From NCBI RefSeq assembly GCF_028204155.1, contig NZ_JAQLOI010000001.1:2852001-2916000 (forward strand): a DNA stretch of 64,000 bases. Reading direction: 5' to 3'. Source of the stretch: Vibrio algarum (GTDB lineage Bacteria; Pseudomonadota; Gammaproteobacteria; Enterobacterales; Vibrionaceae). Below are positions 55,573 through 63,948 of this stretch, piece after piece; the first letter of the stretch is position 1, and every line of letters starts with the position of its first letter. The notes below the pieces were generated by a model. It did no database searches, was not told the origin of the DNA, and saw only the letters and a list, made by a program, of their open reading frames with translations. The position numbers and the translations under genes are program-made.

Positions 55573-56307
55573 TTATTCAGCTTCTTCTACGAAACCGTCT
55601 TTTTCAGCCGCAGCTACAACAGCGTCTTGGTTACGACCTTCTTTCACAGCGTCAGCAGCAGCGTTTAGATAAAGCTGTACAGCGCGGATTGCGTCGTCGT
55701 TACCAGGAATGATGTAATCAATACCGTCTGGGTCAGAGTTAGTATCAACAACAGCGTATACTGGGATACCAAGGTTGTTAGCTTCTTTAACTGCAATGTG
55801 CTCGTGATCAGCATCGATTACGAATAATGCGTCAGGTAGGCCGCCCATGTCTTTGATACCACCAAGAGATTTCTCTAGCTTCTCCATTTCACGAGTACGC
55901 ATTAGAGCTTCTTTCTTAGTTAGTTTCTCAAAAGTACCGTCTTGAGCTTGAGCTTCAAGTTCTTTAAGGCGCTTGATAGACTGACGAACAGTTTTGTAGT
56001 TTGTTAGCATGCCGCCTAACCAGCGGTTGTTAACATAGTATTGGTTGCTGTTGATAGCAGCTTCTTTAACAGCTTCAGATGCAGCGCGTTTTGTACCAAC
56101 AAAAAGAACCTTACCTTTTTTCTCGCCAACTTTAGCAATTTCAGCTAGAGCTTCGTTAAACATAGGTACAGTTTTTTCTAAGTTGATGATATGAACTTTG
56201 TTACGAGCGCCAAAGATGAATGGTTTCATTTTTGGGTTCCAGTAACGAGTTTGGTGACCGAAGTGAACACCAGCTTTAAGCATATCGCGCATTGATACAG
56301 TTGCCAT
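55573..56307 (-). CDS. rpsB: 30S ribosomal protein S2
   Basis: S2 is a late-assembled 30S protein. The 244-residue product shows MRDMLKAGVHFGHQTRYWNP at its start, WLGGMLTNYKTVRQSI, and PDALFVIDADHEHIAVKEAN, all standard. A GAGGAA site lies 6 bp before the ATG. The long leader holds a conserved structured element known in gamma-proteobacteria to mediate repression by S2 itself. rpsB is the first gene of the block and divergent from map. Confidence 0.98.
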   Translation of the reverse strand: MATVSMRDMLKAGVHFGHQTRYWNPKMKPFIFGARNKVHIINLEKTVPMFNEALAEIAKVGEKKGKVLFVGTKRAASEAVKEAAINSNQYYVNNRWLGGMLTNYKTVRQSIKRLKELEAQAQDGTFEKLTKKEALMRTREMEKLEKSLGGIKDMGGLPDALFVIDADHEHIAVKEANNLGIPVYAVVDTNSDPDGIDYIIPGNDDAIRAVQLYLNAAADAVKEGRNQDAVVAAAEKDGFVEEAE

Positions 56308-56323
56308 TTTAAATTCCTCTTAC

Positions 56324-56346
56324 GGGGTTAGGCCTCCACATACCCC
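56324..56346 (-). promoter_or_regulatory. rpsB leader element (S2 autoregulation)
   Basis: On the minus strand GGGGT pairs with ACCCC around ATGTGGAGGCCTA. The TGGAGGCCTAACCCC core just before rpsB is the conserved part of the leader reported to bind S2 in gamma-proteobacteria. The 380-bp spacer 56308-56687 otherwise holds the rpsB promoter and the map promoter; no gene is seen. Confidence 0.6.
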
Positions 56347-56507
56347 ATGCATCCGACTTATAATTGTTAGCCTGAAAGTAGACAACAACAAAGCACCCCG
56401 GAACATGTGTCGGTACGTGTGTGATTTAAAGATAAAAGTTAATGGAGTAAAAACAGCTTCGCTGACATACAGAATGTCAAAGAGAACAGTTCCCGACTCC
56501 GGCGCGC

Positions 56508-56513
56508 TTTATA
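56508..56513 (-). promoter_or_regulatory. Probable rpsB promoter -10 with GC-rich discriminator
   Basis: The minus strand reads TATAAA followed directly by GCGCGCC, a discriminator typical of stringently controlled ribosomal promoters. It would give a leader of about 190 nt. A matching -35 box is not clear. Confidence 0.5.
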
Positions 56514-56687
56514 CCACAAATCGACGTTATAAATCCAGATAATTTGCCTCATATAGACGGATTTCTACCAAGTCGTTAATGTTCGACCGAGTTAAATGAT
56601 AACGGAATTCAATTGCACTTAGCCTACTCACTGGTAGAATACGTCGAATAAGTACCCAGCTACTATCAAAAGAATTAGAGAAAACAG

Positions 56688-57548
56688 ATGACAATTAAGA
56701 TAAAAACCGCTGAAGAAATCGAAAAAATGAGACTTGCAGGGAAATTAGCTGCTGAAGTTTTAGAAATGATTGAGCCCTTTGTTAAGCCCGGCGTGACAAC
56801 AGAAGAGCTCGATCAAATCTGTTATAAGTTCATTATTGATAATGGGGCCTACCCTGCACCACTTGATTATCATGGATTTCCTAAATCTATCTGTACGTCA
56901 GTAAACCATATTGTCTGTCACGGCATACCAGCAACAGAAGATGCTTTGGGTACTTCTGGTAAGTCCAAGCCGGGTATATTAAAAGATGGTGATATCGTTA
57001 ATATCGATATCACGGTTATCATTCCAAATGATAAAAATGCATCATTAGAAACACGTCCGAAAGGATACCATGGTGACACATCAAAGATGTTCCTTGTCGG
57101 TAATGTCGATCCTGCTGACAAACGTTTATGTATGGTTGCTCAAGAGTCTCTATATACCGCGATTCGTAAAGTAAAACCTGGAATTACGGTCGGTGATATT
57201 GGCACGACAATTCAGAAGTATATCAAAGGCGTATCTCCTCGATTTTCTATTGTCAAAGATTTCTGTGGACATGGTATTGGCGATGAATTTCACGAAGAGC
57301 CTCAAGTAGTACACTATAAGAATAACGACCGTCGTATTCTTAAGCCTGGCATGATTTTTACTATTGAACCAATGATAAACGCAGGTAAATTTGGCTGTAG
57401 CGTCGACTCTGAAGACGACTGGACCGTTTATACCGGAGACGGTAAAAACTCAGCACAATGGGAACACACCATATTAGTAACAGAGAAAGGATGTGAAATC
57501 TTAACTCTCCGTACTGAAGAGAACCTCTCTAGAGTTTTGGTTAACTAA
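56688..57548 (+). CDS. map: Methionine aminopeptidase type I
   Basis: Map removes the start methionine from new proteins. The 286-residue pita-bread enzyme has the metal ligands in VNIDITVI (Asp), YHGDTSKMF (Asp), GHGIGDEFHEEP (His, and nearby Glu), FTIEPMI (Glu) and QWEHTIL (Glu). It is about 20 residues longer than the E. coli enzyme, with extra loops after GIPATEDAL (~82-95) and after VIIPNDKN (~110-122); I recall similar loops in other vibrios. It is divergent from rpsB and precedes glnD, the usual place. Confidence 0.95.
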   Translation: MTIKIKTAEEIEKMRLAGKLAAEVLEMIEPFVKPGVTTEELDQICYKFIIDNGAYPAPLDYHGFPKSICTSVNHIVCHGIPATEDALGTSGKSKPGILKDGDIVNIDITVIIPNDKNASLETRPKGYHGDTSKMFLVGNVDPADKRLCMVAQESLYTAIRKVKPGITVGDIGTTIQKYIKGVSPRFSIVKDFCGHGIGDEFHEEPQVVHYKNNDRRILKPGMIFTIEPMINAGKFGCSVDSEDDWTVYTGDGKNSAQWEHTILVTEKGCEILTLRTEENLSRVLVN

Positions 57549-57578
57549 TAATTCGAGTTAGCCATAAATATTGCCGCA

Positions 57579-57606
57579 GAAAACCTCGTTATTCACGAGG
57601 TTTTTT
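57579..57606 (+). terminator. Terminator of map
   Basis: AAAACCTCG pairs with CGAGGTTTT around a 7-nt loop, followed by T's, 31 bp after the map stop. Confidence 0.85.
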
Positions 57607-57742
57607 ATTCCCAAACAACGACGCATTAAAAAGTATAATTCTATTACAATAAGGTGCTCTATTTCCTTTAGACAGACTTTCCAACACCATTATCTACTGG
57701 TACATTGGTCGGCATATTAGTTTCAAAAACGGACGGCAAGGA

Positions 57743-60367
57743 ATGCCCTACATATCTCCTCTAAAATTTGAAGATTCCCAAATCAATCCTACTGACATTA
57801 AGAATCAACTCGACAAACTCAGCAATGATCAAAATGAACAGTTTTTAAATCACCATCCAGTCACTGATCTCGTCTTCGCTCGCTCAGAATATATGGATCA
57901 ATTGCTACAAAGGCTGTGGCGTTTTTTTGGGTTTTCAGACGTTGAAAATCTTTGTTTAATCGCGGTAGGAGGCTATGGTAGGAGTGAGTTACACCCCTTG
58001 TCCGATATCGATATTCTTATTCTTTCTGAGAAAACGTTACCCAAACATCTAGGTTCTAAAATCAGTGAATTTATCACTTTACTATGGGATTTACGCTTAG
58101 AAGTGGGCCACGCTGTTAGAACAATAAAAGAGTGTTCAGAAGTTGGCAGTAACGATCTGACGGTGGCAACAAACTTACAAGAGGCTCGTCTTCTTTGTGG
58201 CAGTGAAGACTCATTCGTAAAGCTAAAATTACTCGTTTTGTCAGAAAGCTTTTGGCCTAGTGTCGATTTCTGTCAACAAAAAATATCCGAGCAGAAAGAA
58301 AGGCACGCCCGTTACCATGATACGACTTATAACCTTGAACCCGATATTAAATCTAGCCCTGGAGGCTTACGGGATATCCATACGCTTAGTTGGATTGCAA
58401 GACGACATTTTGGAGCCACATCTTTACTAGAAATGAGTAAATACGGTTTTCTCACCGATGCGGAGTATCGAGAATTAGTTGAATGCCAAGACTATCTTTG
58501 GCGTATTCGCTTTGCTCTCCATATGGAGCTAAAACGCTACGACAATCGACTAACATTTGCTCATCAAGCTCAGGTTGCAGAGCACTTAGGCTTTACCGGG
58601 GAATACAATGTCCCTGTTGAGATGATGATGAAGGAATTTTATAGAACCTTAAGGCGTGTAGCTGAATTGAACAAAATGCTAATTAAGCTTTTTGAACAGG
58701 CAATCATCAACGATGGAGAGGAACTAAAAGCAGAAGAACTTGATGACGATTTTCAGCGAAGAGGCGCACTTATCGAGGCTAAAAAACCCGCTCTATTTCA
58801 AGCGAGACCAGAAACTATATTAGATATGTTTATCCATATAGCCAATGACTCAAGTATTGATAGCGTCGCACCAGCAACTCTTCGTCAATTGAGAACAGCA
58901 AGACGTCGCCTTAATAAATTTCTTCATACAATACCCGAAGCGAGAGAAAAATTCCTCGCATTGTGCAGGCATCCAAATTCGCTGTATCGAGCATTTCCGT
59001 TGATGCATAAACTGGGTGTTATCTCTGCTTATATTCCTCAATGGAGTCAAATAGTCGGCCAGATGCAGTTTGACCTGTTTCACGTTTACACGGTAGATGA
59101 ACACAGCATGAGGCTGCTAAAAAACATCCACTCTTTCAGCCATATAGAAAATCACAATAAGCACCCAATTTGTTGCGAAGTCTATCCAAAAATGCAGAAA
59201 AAAGAACTGTTGATCATCGCTGCGATTTTTCATGACATAGGCAAAGGACGTGGTGGAGACCATTCTGAAATCGGTGCGGTTGAAGCCTATGCCTTTTGTA
59301 TGGAACACGGTTTATCAAAACCTGAAGCCAAGCTTGTCTCTTGGCTGGTAAAAAACCATTTATTAATGTCTGTTACCGCGCAACGTCGAGATATATATGA
59401 TCCTGACGTCATCGCTGAGTTCGCTAAACAAGTACGTGACGAAGAGTATTTAGATTACCTCGTGTGTTTGACCGTTTCCGATATTTGCGCGACGAATCCA
59501 GAACTATGGAATAGTTGGAAGCGAACCCTGTTGGGCGAACTTTACCACTCCACGCAACGGGCACTTCGCAGGGGGCTAGAAAACCCTGTCGATATCCGCG
59601 ATCGAATTCGCCACAATCAACAAATGTCGTCCGCGCTGCTAAGAAAAGAAGGGTTTCCAGCTAGAGAGATCGAACTGCTATGGCAGAGATTTAAAGCAGA
59701 TTATTTCTTAAGGCATACACATAAACAGATTGCATGGCATTGCACCCATTTATTACGACATAATGATATGGAACAACCACTTATACTCGTAAGTAAGAAA
59801 GCAACACGCGGTGGCACTGAAATATTTATTTATTCAAAAGATCAACCAGCACTGTTTGCTAATGTGGTCGCAGAGATAGATAGACGAAATCTCAATGTCC
59901 ATGATGCGCAAGTTATGAGCAGCAAAGATGGCTTCGTACTAGATACATTTATGGTGCTGGACCAAAATGGCGATCCAATTGAAGAACAATATCACGACAC
60001 TATCATAACCAGCTTGACCCAATTACTCGCAGACACGAGTCAGAAAAAAGTTCGGGTAAGACGTGCTCCAAGGCAGCTCAAACATTTCAACGTCAAAACT
60101 CAGGTTGATTTTATACCAACTAAAACAGGAAAACGGACATTAATGGAATTCGTTGCGCTGGATATCCCTGGTCTTCTTGCTACAGTTGGTGAATCATTCG
60201 CTAGTTTAGATATTCATCTGCATGGAGCAAAGATCACTACTTTTGGTGAGCGTGCAGAGGATTTATTTATTATTACCTCTTCTGCTGGTCAATCCCTATC
60301 TGAAGACGAGCAAGAAAAATTAAGAACTATGCTAGTGAATAATGTTTCAGAACTCGCAGAAAATTAG
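57743..60367 (+). CDS. glnD: Bifunctional uridylyltransferase/uridylyl-removing enzyme
   Basis: GlnD senses glutamine and adds or removes UMP on P-II (glnB, at 34.8 kb). The 874-residue protein has the nucleotidyltransferase motif AVGGYGRSELHPLSDIDILI (residues ~74-93), the PII-uridylyl domain with SSPGGLRDIH, an HD hydrolase domain with FHDIGKGRGGDHSE (about 494-507), and two C-terminal ACT domains (about 690-770 and 800-870) that bind glutamine. AAGGA touches the ATG, so spacing is tight, but no better start is seen. Confidence 0.96.
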   Translation: MPYISPLKFEDSQINPTDIKNQLDKLSNDQNEQFLNHHPVTDLVFARSEYMDQLLQRLWRFFGFSDVENLCLIAVGGYGRSELHPLSDIDILILSEKTLPKHLGSKISEFITLLWDLRLEVGHAVRTIKECSEVGSNDLTVATNLQEARLLCGSEDSFVKLKLLVLSESFWPSVDFCQQKISEQKERHARYHDTTYNLEPDIKSSPGGLRDIHTLSWIARRHFGATSLLEMSKYGFLTDAEYRELVECQDYLWRIRFALHMELKRYDNRLTFAHQAQVAEHLGFTGEYNVPVEMMMKEFYRTLRRVAELNKMLIKLFEQAIINDGEELKAEELDDDFQRRGALIEAKKPALFQARPETILDMFIHIANDSSIDSVAPATLRQLRTARRRLNKFLHTIPEAREKFLALCRHPNSLYRAFPLMHKLGVISAYIPQWSQIVGQMQFDLFHVYTVDEHSMRLLKNIHSFSHIENHNKHPICCEVYPKMQKKELLIIAAIFHDIGKGRGGDHSEIGAVEAYAFCMEHGLSKPEAKLVSWLVKNHLLMSVTAQRRDIYDPDVIAEFAKQVRDEEYLDYLVCLTVSDICATNPELWNSWKRTLLGELYHSTQRALRRGLENPVDIRDRIRHNQQMSSALLRKEGFPAREIELLWQRFKADYFLRHTHKQIAWHCTHLLRHNDMEQPLILVSKKATRGGTEIFIYSKDQPALFANVVAEIDRRNLNVHDAQVMSSKDGFVLDTFMVLDQNGDPIEEQYHDTIITSLTQLLADTSQKKVRVRRAPRQLKHFNVKTQVDFIPTKTGKRTLMEFVALDIPGLLATVGESFASLDIHLHGAKITTFGERAEDLFIITSSAGQSLSEDEQEKLRTMLVNNVSELAEN

Positions 60368-60470
60368 CATATAATTCTAGGACGAGAAAGCAGATCGCGA
60401 TCTCGTCCACAACTCTTTTCTGCTCGACAAAAATCATCTTTCTACTAAGCTTTTACACTGCTAAAGTTAT

Positions 60471-60493
60471 ATTAATTAATTCAGTTAATTAAT
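60471..60493. repeat. AT-rich inverted repeat before the DUF3461 gene
   Basis: ATTAATTAA and TTAATTAAT, a perfect 9-bp inverted repeat with a 5-nt spacer, 45 bp before the DUF3461 start. It has the shape of an operator or promoter UP element; no matching regulator is known to me. Confidence 0.5.
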
Positions 60494-60537
60494 TATCACA
60501 CACACTATATTTGACACAATTATTCAAGAGGTAAACT

Positions 60538-60921
60538 ATGTATCCAAACCTTACTGGTTTAGGGATTCATGATCCTAAGCAAATAGAGCGCTACTCACTA
60601 CGCCAAGAAGCTCACAAGGATGTGTTAAAAATTTATTTTCATAAGCAGAAAGGAGAACTGTTTGCGAAAAGTGTGAAATTTAAATACCCAAGACAGATAA
60701 AGAATGTTTTGGTTGATGGTGGAACCCATCAGTATCGAGAAGTGACAGAGATAAACCGAAATCTCACGCTTGTTATTGATGAACTCAACACAATTACGCG
60801 TCCAGCAAAACGAAAAGAAACCGATCTAAAAGAAAAAATCCTATTAGATCTTCGTCATTTAGAGAAGGTGGTTTCTAGCAAAATTCATGAAATAGAAGCT
60901 GATTTGGAAAAACTTAAGTAA
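60538..60921 (+). CDS. DUF3461 family protein
   Basis: A 127-residue soluble protein beginning MYPNLTGLGIHDPKQIERYS, the strong signature of DUF3461, with FHKQKGELFAKSVKFKYPRQ in the middle and a coiled-coil-like C-terminus (residues ~95-127). Function unknown; it is widespread in Vibrio and related bacteria next to glnD. GAGG lies 6 bp before the ATG. It has its own terminator and an upstream inverted repeat. Confidence 0.85.
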   Translation: MYPNLTGLGIHDPKQIERYSLRQEAHKDVLKIYFHKQKGELFAKSVKFKYPRQIKNVLVDGGTHQYREVTEINRNLTLVIDELNTITRPAKRKETDLKEKILLDLRHLEKVVSSKIHEIEADLEKLK

Positions 60922-60958
60922 TTTTTTCTTAAAACAAAAAAGCCAAATTTTTGAATTT

Positions 60959-60998
60959 ATCCCCAATAATTAAATAGCTTATTATTGGGGATTTTTTA
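60959..60998 (+). terminator. Terminator of the DUF3461 gene
   Basis: CCCCAATAAT pairs perfectly with ATTATTGGGG across a 10-nt loop, followed by ATTTTTTA. It lies 38 bp after the stop and may serve the convergent truC as well. Confidence 0.85.
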
Positions 60999-61021
60999 TA
61001 TCCGAATCGTTAGAGTGAACG

Positions 61022-61750
61022 CTATTTAGCTAACGCATCTTCCCAATCAAACACTTCAATTAACCTTTGCCAGCATTCATCGAAGCTCGCCTTTATACAG
61101 AGTATTTCGTCAGTAAAAGGATGGATAAACTCTAGTTCTGTGGCGTGCAGTAGTAATCGATGCGCCTGATAACTCTCGCGAAAAAGCCGATTATGTTTAC
61201 CATCACCATGAGAAGTATCGCCGACGATAGGATGCCTAAGGTGAGCCATGTGACGACGTAATTGATGCTTTCGCCCCGTGTGAGGTTTCATTTCAACAAA
61301 ACAGTATCGACTGGTTGGGAATCGGCCTGTTGAATATGGCACCTCAACTTTAGCTAATGGCTTATATTCAGTGACCGCTTCTTGCGGTTCTTTATCTGCT
61401 TTTGCAAATTTATCCGCTATCTTATCCAACTCTTCTTTTAGGGGATAATCTAATGTATCACCCTCTTCAATCCAGCCCCGAACAATGGCATGGTAAGTTT
61501 TTTTCATCTCATGGTTAGCAAACATAGGCATCATTTTTGATGCTATTTCACTGGACAAAGCGAACACAAGTACACCCGACGTAGGTCTATCTAAACGGTG
61601 TAAAGGAAACACATGCTGACCAATTTGATCGCGTAATGTTTGCATTACAAATTGAGTTTCATGCTTGTCTAACCATGAACGATGAACAAGCATTCCTGCT
61701 GGTTTATTCACTGCGACGATGTAATCATCCTGAAAAAGAATCTCTAACAT
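61022..61750 (-). CDS. truC: tRNA pseudouridine(65) synthase
   Basis: TruC makes pseudouridine 65 in tRNA-Ile1 and tRNA-Asp. The 242-residue RluA-family enzyme has the catalytic Asp54 in LHRLDRPTSGV, the same number as E. coli, and VNKPAGMLVHRSWLD, EMKPHTGRKHQLRRHMAHL. The ATG at 61750 is chosen, with GAGGAG about 8 bp before it; a GTG at 61759 touches that site. The yqcC stop overlaps its start by one base (TAATG), so the two are coupled. Confidence 0.93.
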   Translation of the reverse strand: MLEILFQDDYIVAVNKPAGMLVHRSWLDKHETQFVMQTLRDQIGQHVFPLHRLDRPTSGVLVFALSSEIASKMMPMFANHEMKKTYHAIVRGWIEEGDTLDYPLKEELDKIADKFAKADKEPQEAVTEYKPLAKVEVPYSTGRFPTSRYCFVEMKPHTGRKHQLRRHMAHLRHPIVGDTSHGDGKHNRLFRESYQAHRLLLHATELEFIHPFTDEILCIKASFDECWQRLIEVFDWEDALAK

Positions 61751-62061
61751 TATCGGCACTCCTCATCAATCTGATGCAACAACGCAATTAATTCTAATTT
61801 TACGCTGTCGGTTTTCCATACTTCTTCAAAATATGGCGAAATAGAAAAACCACTCGGTACCAGCTGACTCTCTAACATTTCTCGCATCTTTGGAATGAAT
61901 ATCCATTGCAACCATTGCTCTGGCTCTAAGGTGTCTAGGGCAAAAGGTTCTTTACTCAACAAAGCACTTTTTTCAGGTTGCTCATTACCCCAAAGAGATA
62001 ATCTTCGTAAGCATGTTTCGGTTTCTAATAAGAGCGTAAATAGAGGAAGATCGTTAGTCAT
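61750..62061 (-). CDS. yqcC: YqcC family protein (DUF446)
   Basis: A 103-residue small cytoplasmic protein of the YqcC family, with LDTLEPEQWLQWIFIPKMRE as the typical central stretch. Function unknown. It is paired with truC by an overlapping stop/start, as in E. coli, where csrB and syd lie on the other side of it. The start at 62061 fits family length; an upstream ATG at 62157 would run into the divergent DUF3549 gene. No clear ribosome site is seen. Confidence 0.85.
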   Translation of the reverse strand: MTNDLPLFTLLLETETCLRRLSLWGNEQPEKSALLSKEPFALDTLEPEQWLQWIFIPKMREMLESQLVPSGFSISPYFEEVWKTDSVKLELIALLHQIDEECR

Positions 62062-62142
62062 AAGAATATTGCGTACTGCCACCTTGAAATTTTCGCTAAG
62101 AGTACCATTTATTAAACAAAGACGAATAGAGTAATTAATGCA

Positions 62143-63189
62143 ATGGAAAATATTCAAACCCTAACTCAACTGCTACGAAATAGTGGCTGTGAATATAAAA
62201 TTTTTGATTTAGGGAGACGTATCCTATCGGTTGAGAACAAACTGTTTTCTAATGTAGAGCTAAGCCAACAACCCTATCCGTACCCACTGCAAAGACACGC
62301 TCATATTGCTATAGCTTACTGGAATGAGGAAAAACAGCCTTGGATCTGGTTTTTAAAATTCCCTTTAGATGAACGTGGCTTATTGAAGCAATCTGATATC
62401 GGCAATTTTATAAAATATGTCGTTGAAGCCATGGGCACGAGATTAGGTGGCGAGATAAGTGAAGATCAAGAACAAAAGCTTGCGAATAACCCTTATACAT
62501 TTAAGCCCTCTGAAGACAAAATGGCAGTATTTCATAGCCAAATTCGAGCTTTTTTAGATATGCAAACTAGCCAATATTATGAGCATGCTCAACACTATTT
62601 TAGCGGAGGGCTTGGGTGGGATAAGTGGCAAACTGTCGGGCTTCAAGGCATTGCAGATATCTGCGCTCGAATCAACCAAGAACAAAATGGTGTCATTGTT
62701 CGTAAATCTTTGCGTCATATTCCCAGTGAACCAAGGTATGCGATACTCGGTGTATTAGAGCATACGGACTTACCGGATAAACTATCCGACACTCTTTTAG
62801 AGCTTGCTCAAAAAGAGTGTGTACACAACACACCAGATCTGTTTTTGCTCTCTGCGTACGTTAGAGCATTATCTGGTGCTAGCACCTCTCAATTAAACAC
62901 TCTCGTCAACACTATATTAGTTAGCCCACGTCTAAGTCATCAGGAAGTCCTCATCGGTATTGCGGGGCGTTCTTGGCAAGTATTGGAAGACCCGATATTA
63001 GCTGAAAAATACCTATTAAGATTGGCACAAACAGGTAATCAAAACCTATTTAACCAGATATTTGCAGACCTAGTAATGCAACCAGCATTGCGTCTAGTCT
63101 TATTACCGTTACTGCATAGCAATCCTTCTAATGATTTAGCCGCTGCACTTGTCAGCTTACAACAGACAACGAAAGCAAAGGCTAATTGA
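62143..63189 (+). CDS. DUF3549 family protein
   Basis: A 348-residue soluble protein with no membrane segment or signal peptide. The start MENIQTLTQLLRNSGCEYKI, PWIWFLKFPLDERGLL and the helical, repeat-like C-terminal half (about 190-340, resembling HEAT/TPR-like helices) fit DUF3549, a family of unknown function common in Vibrio. It is divergent from yqcC. Its TGA overlaps the ATG of the DUF3301 gene by one base (TGATG), so the two are coupled. Confidence 0.8.
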   Translation: MENIQTLTQLLRNSGCEYKIFDLGRRILSVENKLFSNVELSQQPYPYPLQRHAHIAIAYWNEEKQPWIWFLKFPLDERGLLKQSDIGNFIKYVVEAMGTRLGGEISEDQEQKLANNPYTFKPSEDKMAVFHSQIRAFLDMQTSQYYEHAQHYFSGGLGWDKWQTVGLQGIADICARINQEQNGVIVRKSLRHIPSEPRYAILGVLEHTDLPDKLSDTLLELAQKECVHNTPDLFLLSAYVRALSGASTSQLNTLVNTILVSPRLSHQEVLIGIAGRSWQVLEDPILAEKYLLRLAQTGNQNLFNQIFADLVMQPALRLVLLPLLHSNPSNDLAAALVSLQQTTKAKAN

Positions 63190-63502
63190 TGATTAGTGAC
63201 CTATTAGCAATACTCGGTTTAGGTTTTGGCTGTTTTCTTTTTGGCAGCAACGAAGGCAATCAGAATTAGCAAAAGCTGCGATTGCAAGACGATGTGAACA
63301 ACTCGATTTACAAGTGTTAAGCGTTTCGTTTGGCGCACATAGAATAAAAACGCCAGAAGGAAATCTAAAGTGGCATACTGCTTATCAATTTGAGTTCTCT
63401 GCTCTCGGTGATGACTGCTATCAGGCAAATTTGATTATGCGTGGTTTTAGACCGGTGCGTTTTAATATCCCACCGTACCGGATGAGCGAAACGCTTCATT
63501 AA
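63189..63502 (+). CDS. DUF3301 membrane protein, frameshifted at a T-run
   Basis: The first frame, from the ATG at 63189, gives a short membrane helix (MISDLLAILGLGFGCFLF) and then stops within ten codons. In the -1 frame from the T5 run at 63238-63242 it continues WQQRRQSELAKAAIARRCEQ and on to a stop at 63502, the typical DUF3301 pattern: one N-terminal helix and a short cytoplasmic domain with FGAHRIKTPEGN. Restored length is 104 residues. Function unknown. One missing T explains the break. Confidence 0.8.
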
Positions 63503-63515
63503 AATAGGTGTTCAG

Positions 63516-63913
63516 AATAAGAAAAGCCCCGATACTTTCGTATCGGGGCTAAAGTCTTACTTGCAGCAATCCAGCTACCAAAATGCTCCATGCATCATCC
63601 GTAATAGTACTGAATCCTTCAGCTTATCCTGTGCATCGCCATCCTAGCGGTGTCCTAGTCATCCTAACTACTAACGTTCCTCGTTAGCGAACATCACTTG
63701 TTCCTTGAGCGGTGTCCCTTACATCGTCCTGATGTTGTCCCAGCCTGATCCTTTCAGGTGTTCCATTGCAAATCCTTGCCGTTAGTATCCTACTAACGTT
63801 GCATCCTGCAATGTCCTTTGTCCTTTTAGATTACTATCCTAGTAATCTCACTTCTTCCTGAATATAACCAAGTCCTTGGTTATTCTTAAATCCTTTGCCA
63901 ACTCCTTGTCGAC
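63516..63913 (-). ncRNA. csrB: CsrB-type CsrA-titrating small RNA
   Basis: Read on the minus strand, this ~398-nt region begins GTCGACAAGGAGT, very like the E. coli CsrB 5' end, and holds about 25 GGA motifs, many as AGGA in the loops of short perfect hairpins, for instance GTTAGTA-GGA-TACTAAC, TTGCA-GGA-TGCAA and AGATTACTA-GGA-TAGTAATCT. Near the 3' end GTAGCTGGATTGCTGC matches the same region of E. coli CsrB. It ends in a strong terminator (stem AGCCCCGATAC/GTATCGGGGCT, then TTTTC). Such RNAs bind many CsrA dimers and free CsrA targets; in vibrios they are made under VarS/VarA (GacS/GacA) control. E. coli csrB is likewise near yqcC. Confidence 0.93.
63517..63550 (-). terminator. Terminator of csrB
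   Basis: A 10- to 11-bp GC-rich stem (AGCCCCGATA with TATCGGGGCT) around a 6-nt loop, followed on the minus strand by TTTTCTTATT. Confidence 0.9.
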
Positions 63914-63920
63914 GAAGATA

Positions 63921-63948
63921 AGATTACTATTTTTAAACTTTTGAACAA
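63921..63948 (-). promoter_or_regulatory. Promoter of csrB
   Basis: The minus strand shows TTGTTC, 16 bp, then TAATCT, with 7 bp to the GTCGAC start at 63913. The VarA/GacA-type upstream box expected for csrB genes would lie beyond the window end. Confidence 0.55.

Noticed and set aside
63550..63905. Repeat array or CRISPR-like array at the window end
   Set aside because: The repeated TCC units have no fixed spacing or fixed repeat sequence; on the minus strand they are GGA hairpin loops of a CsrB RNA.
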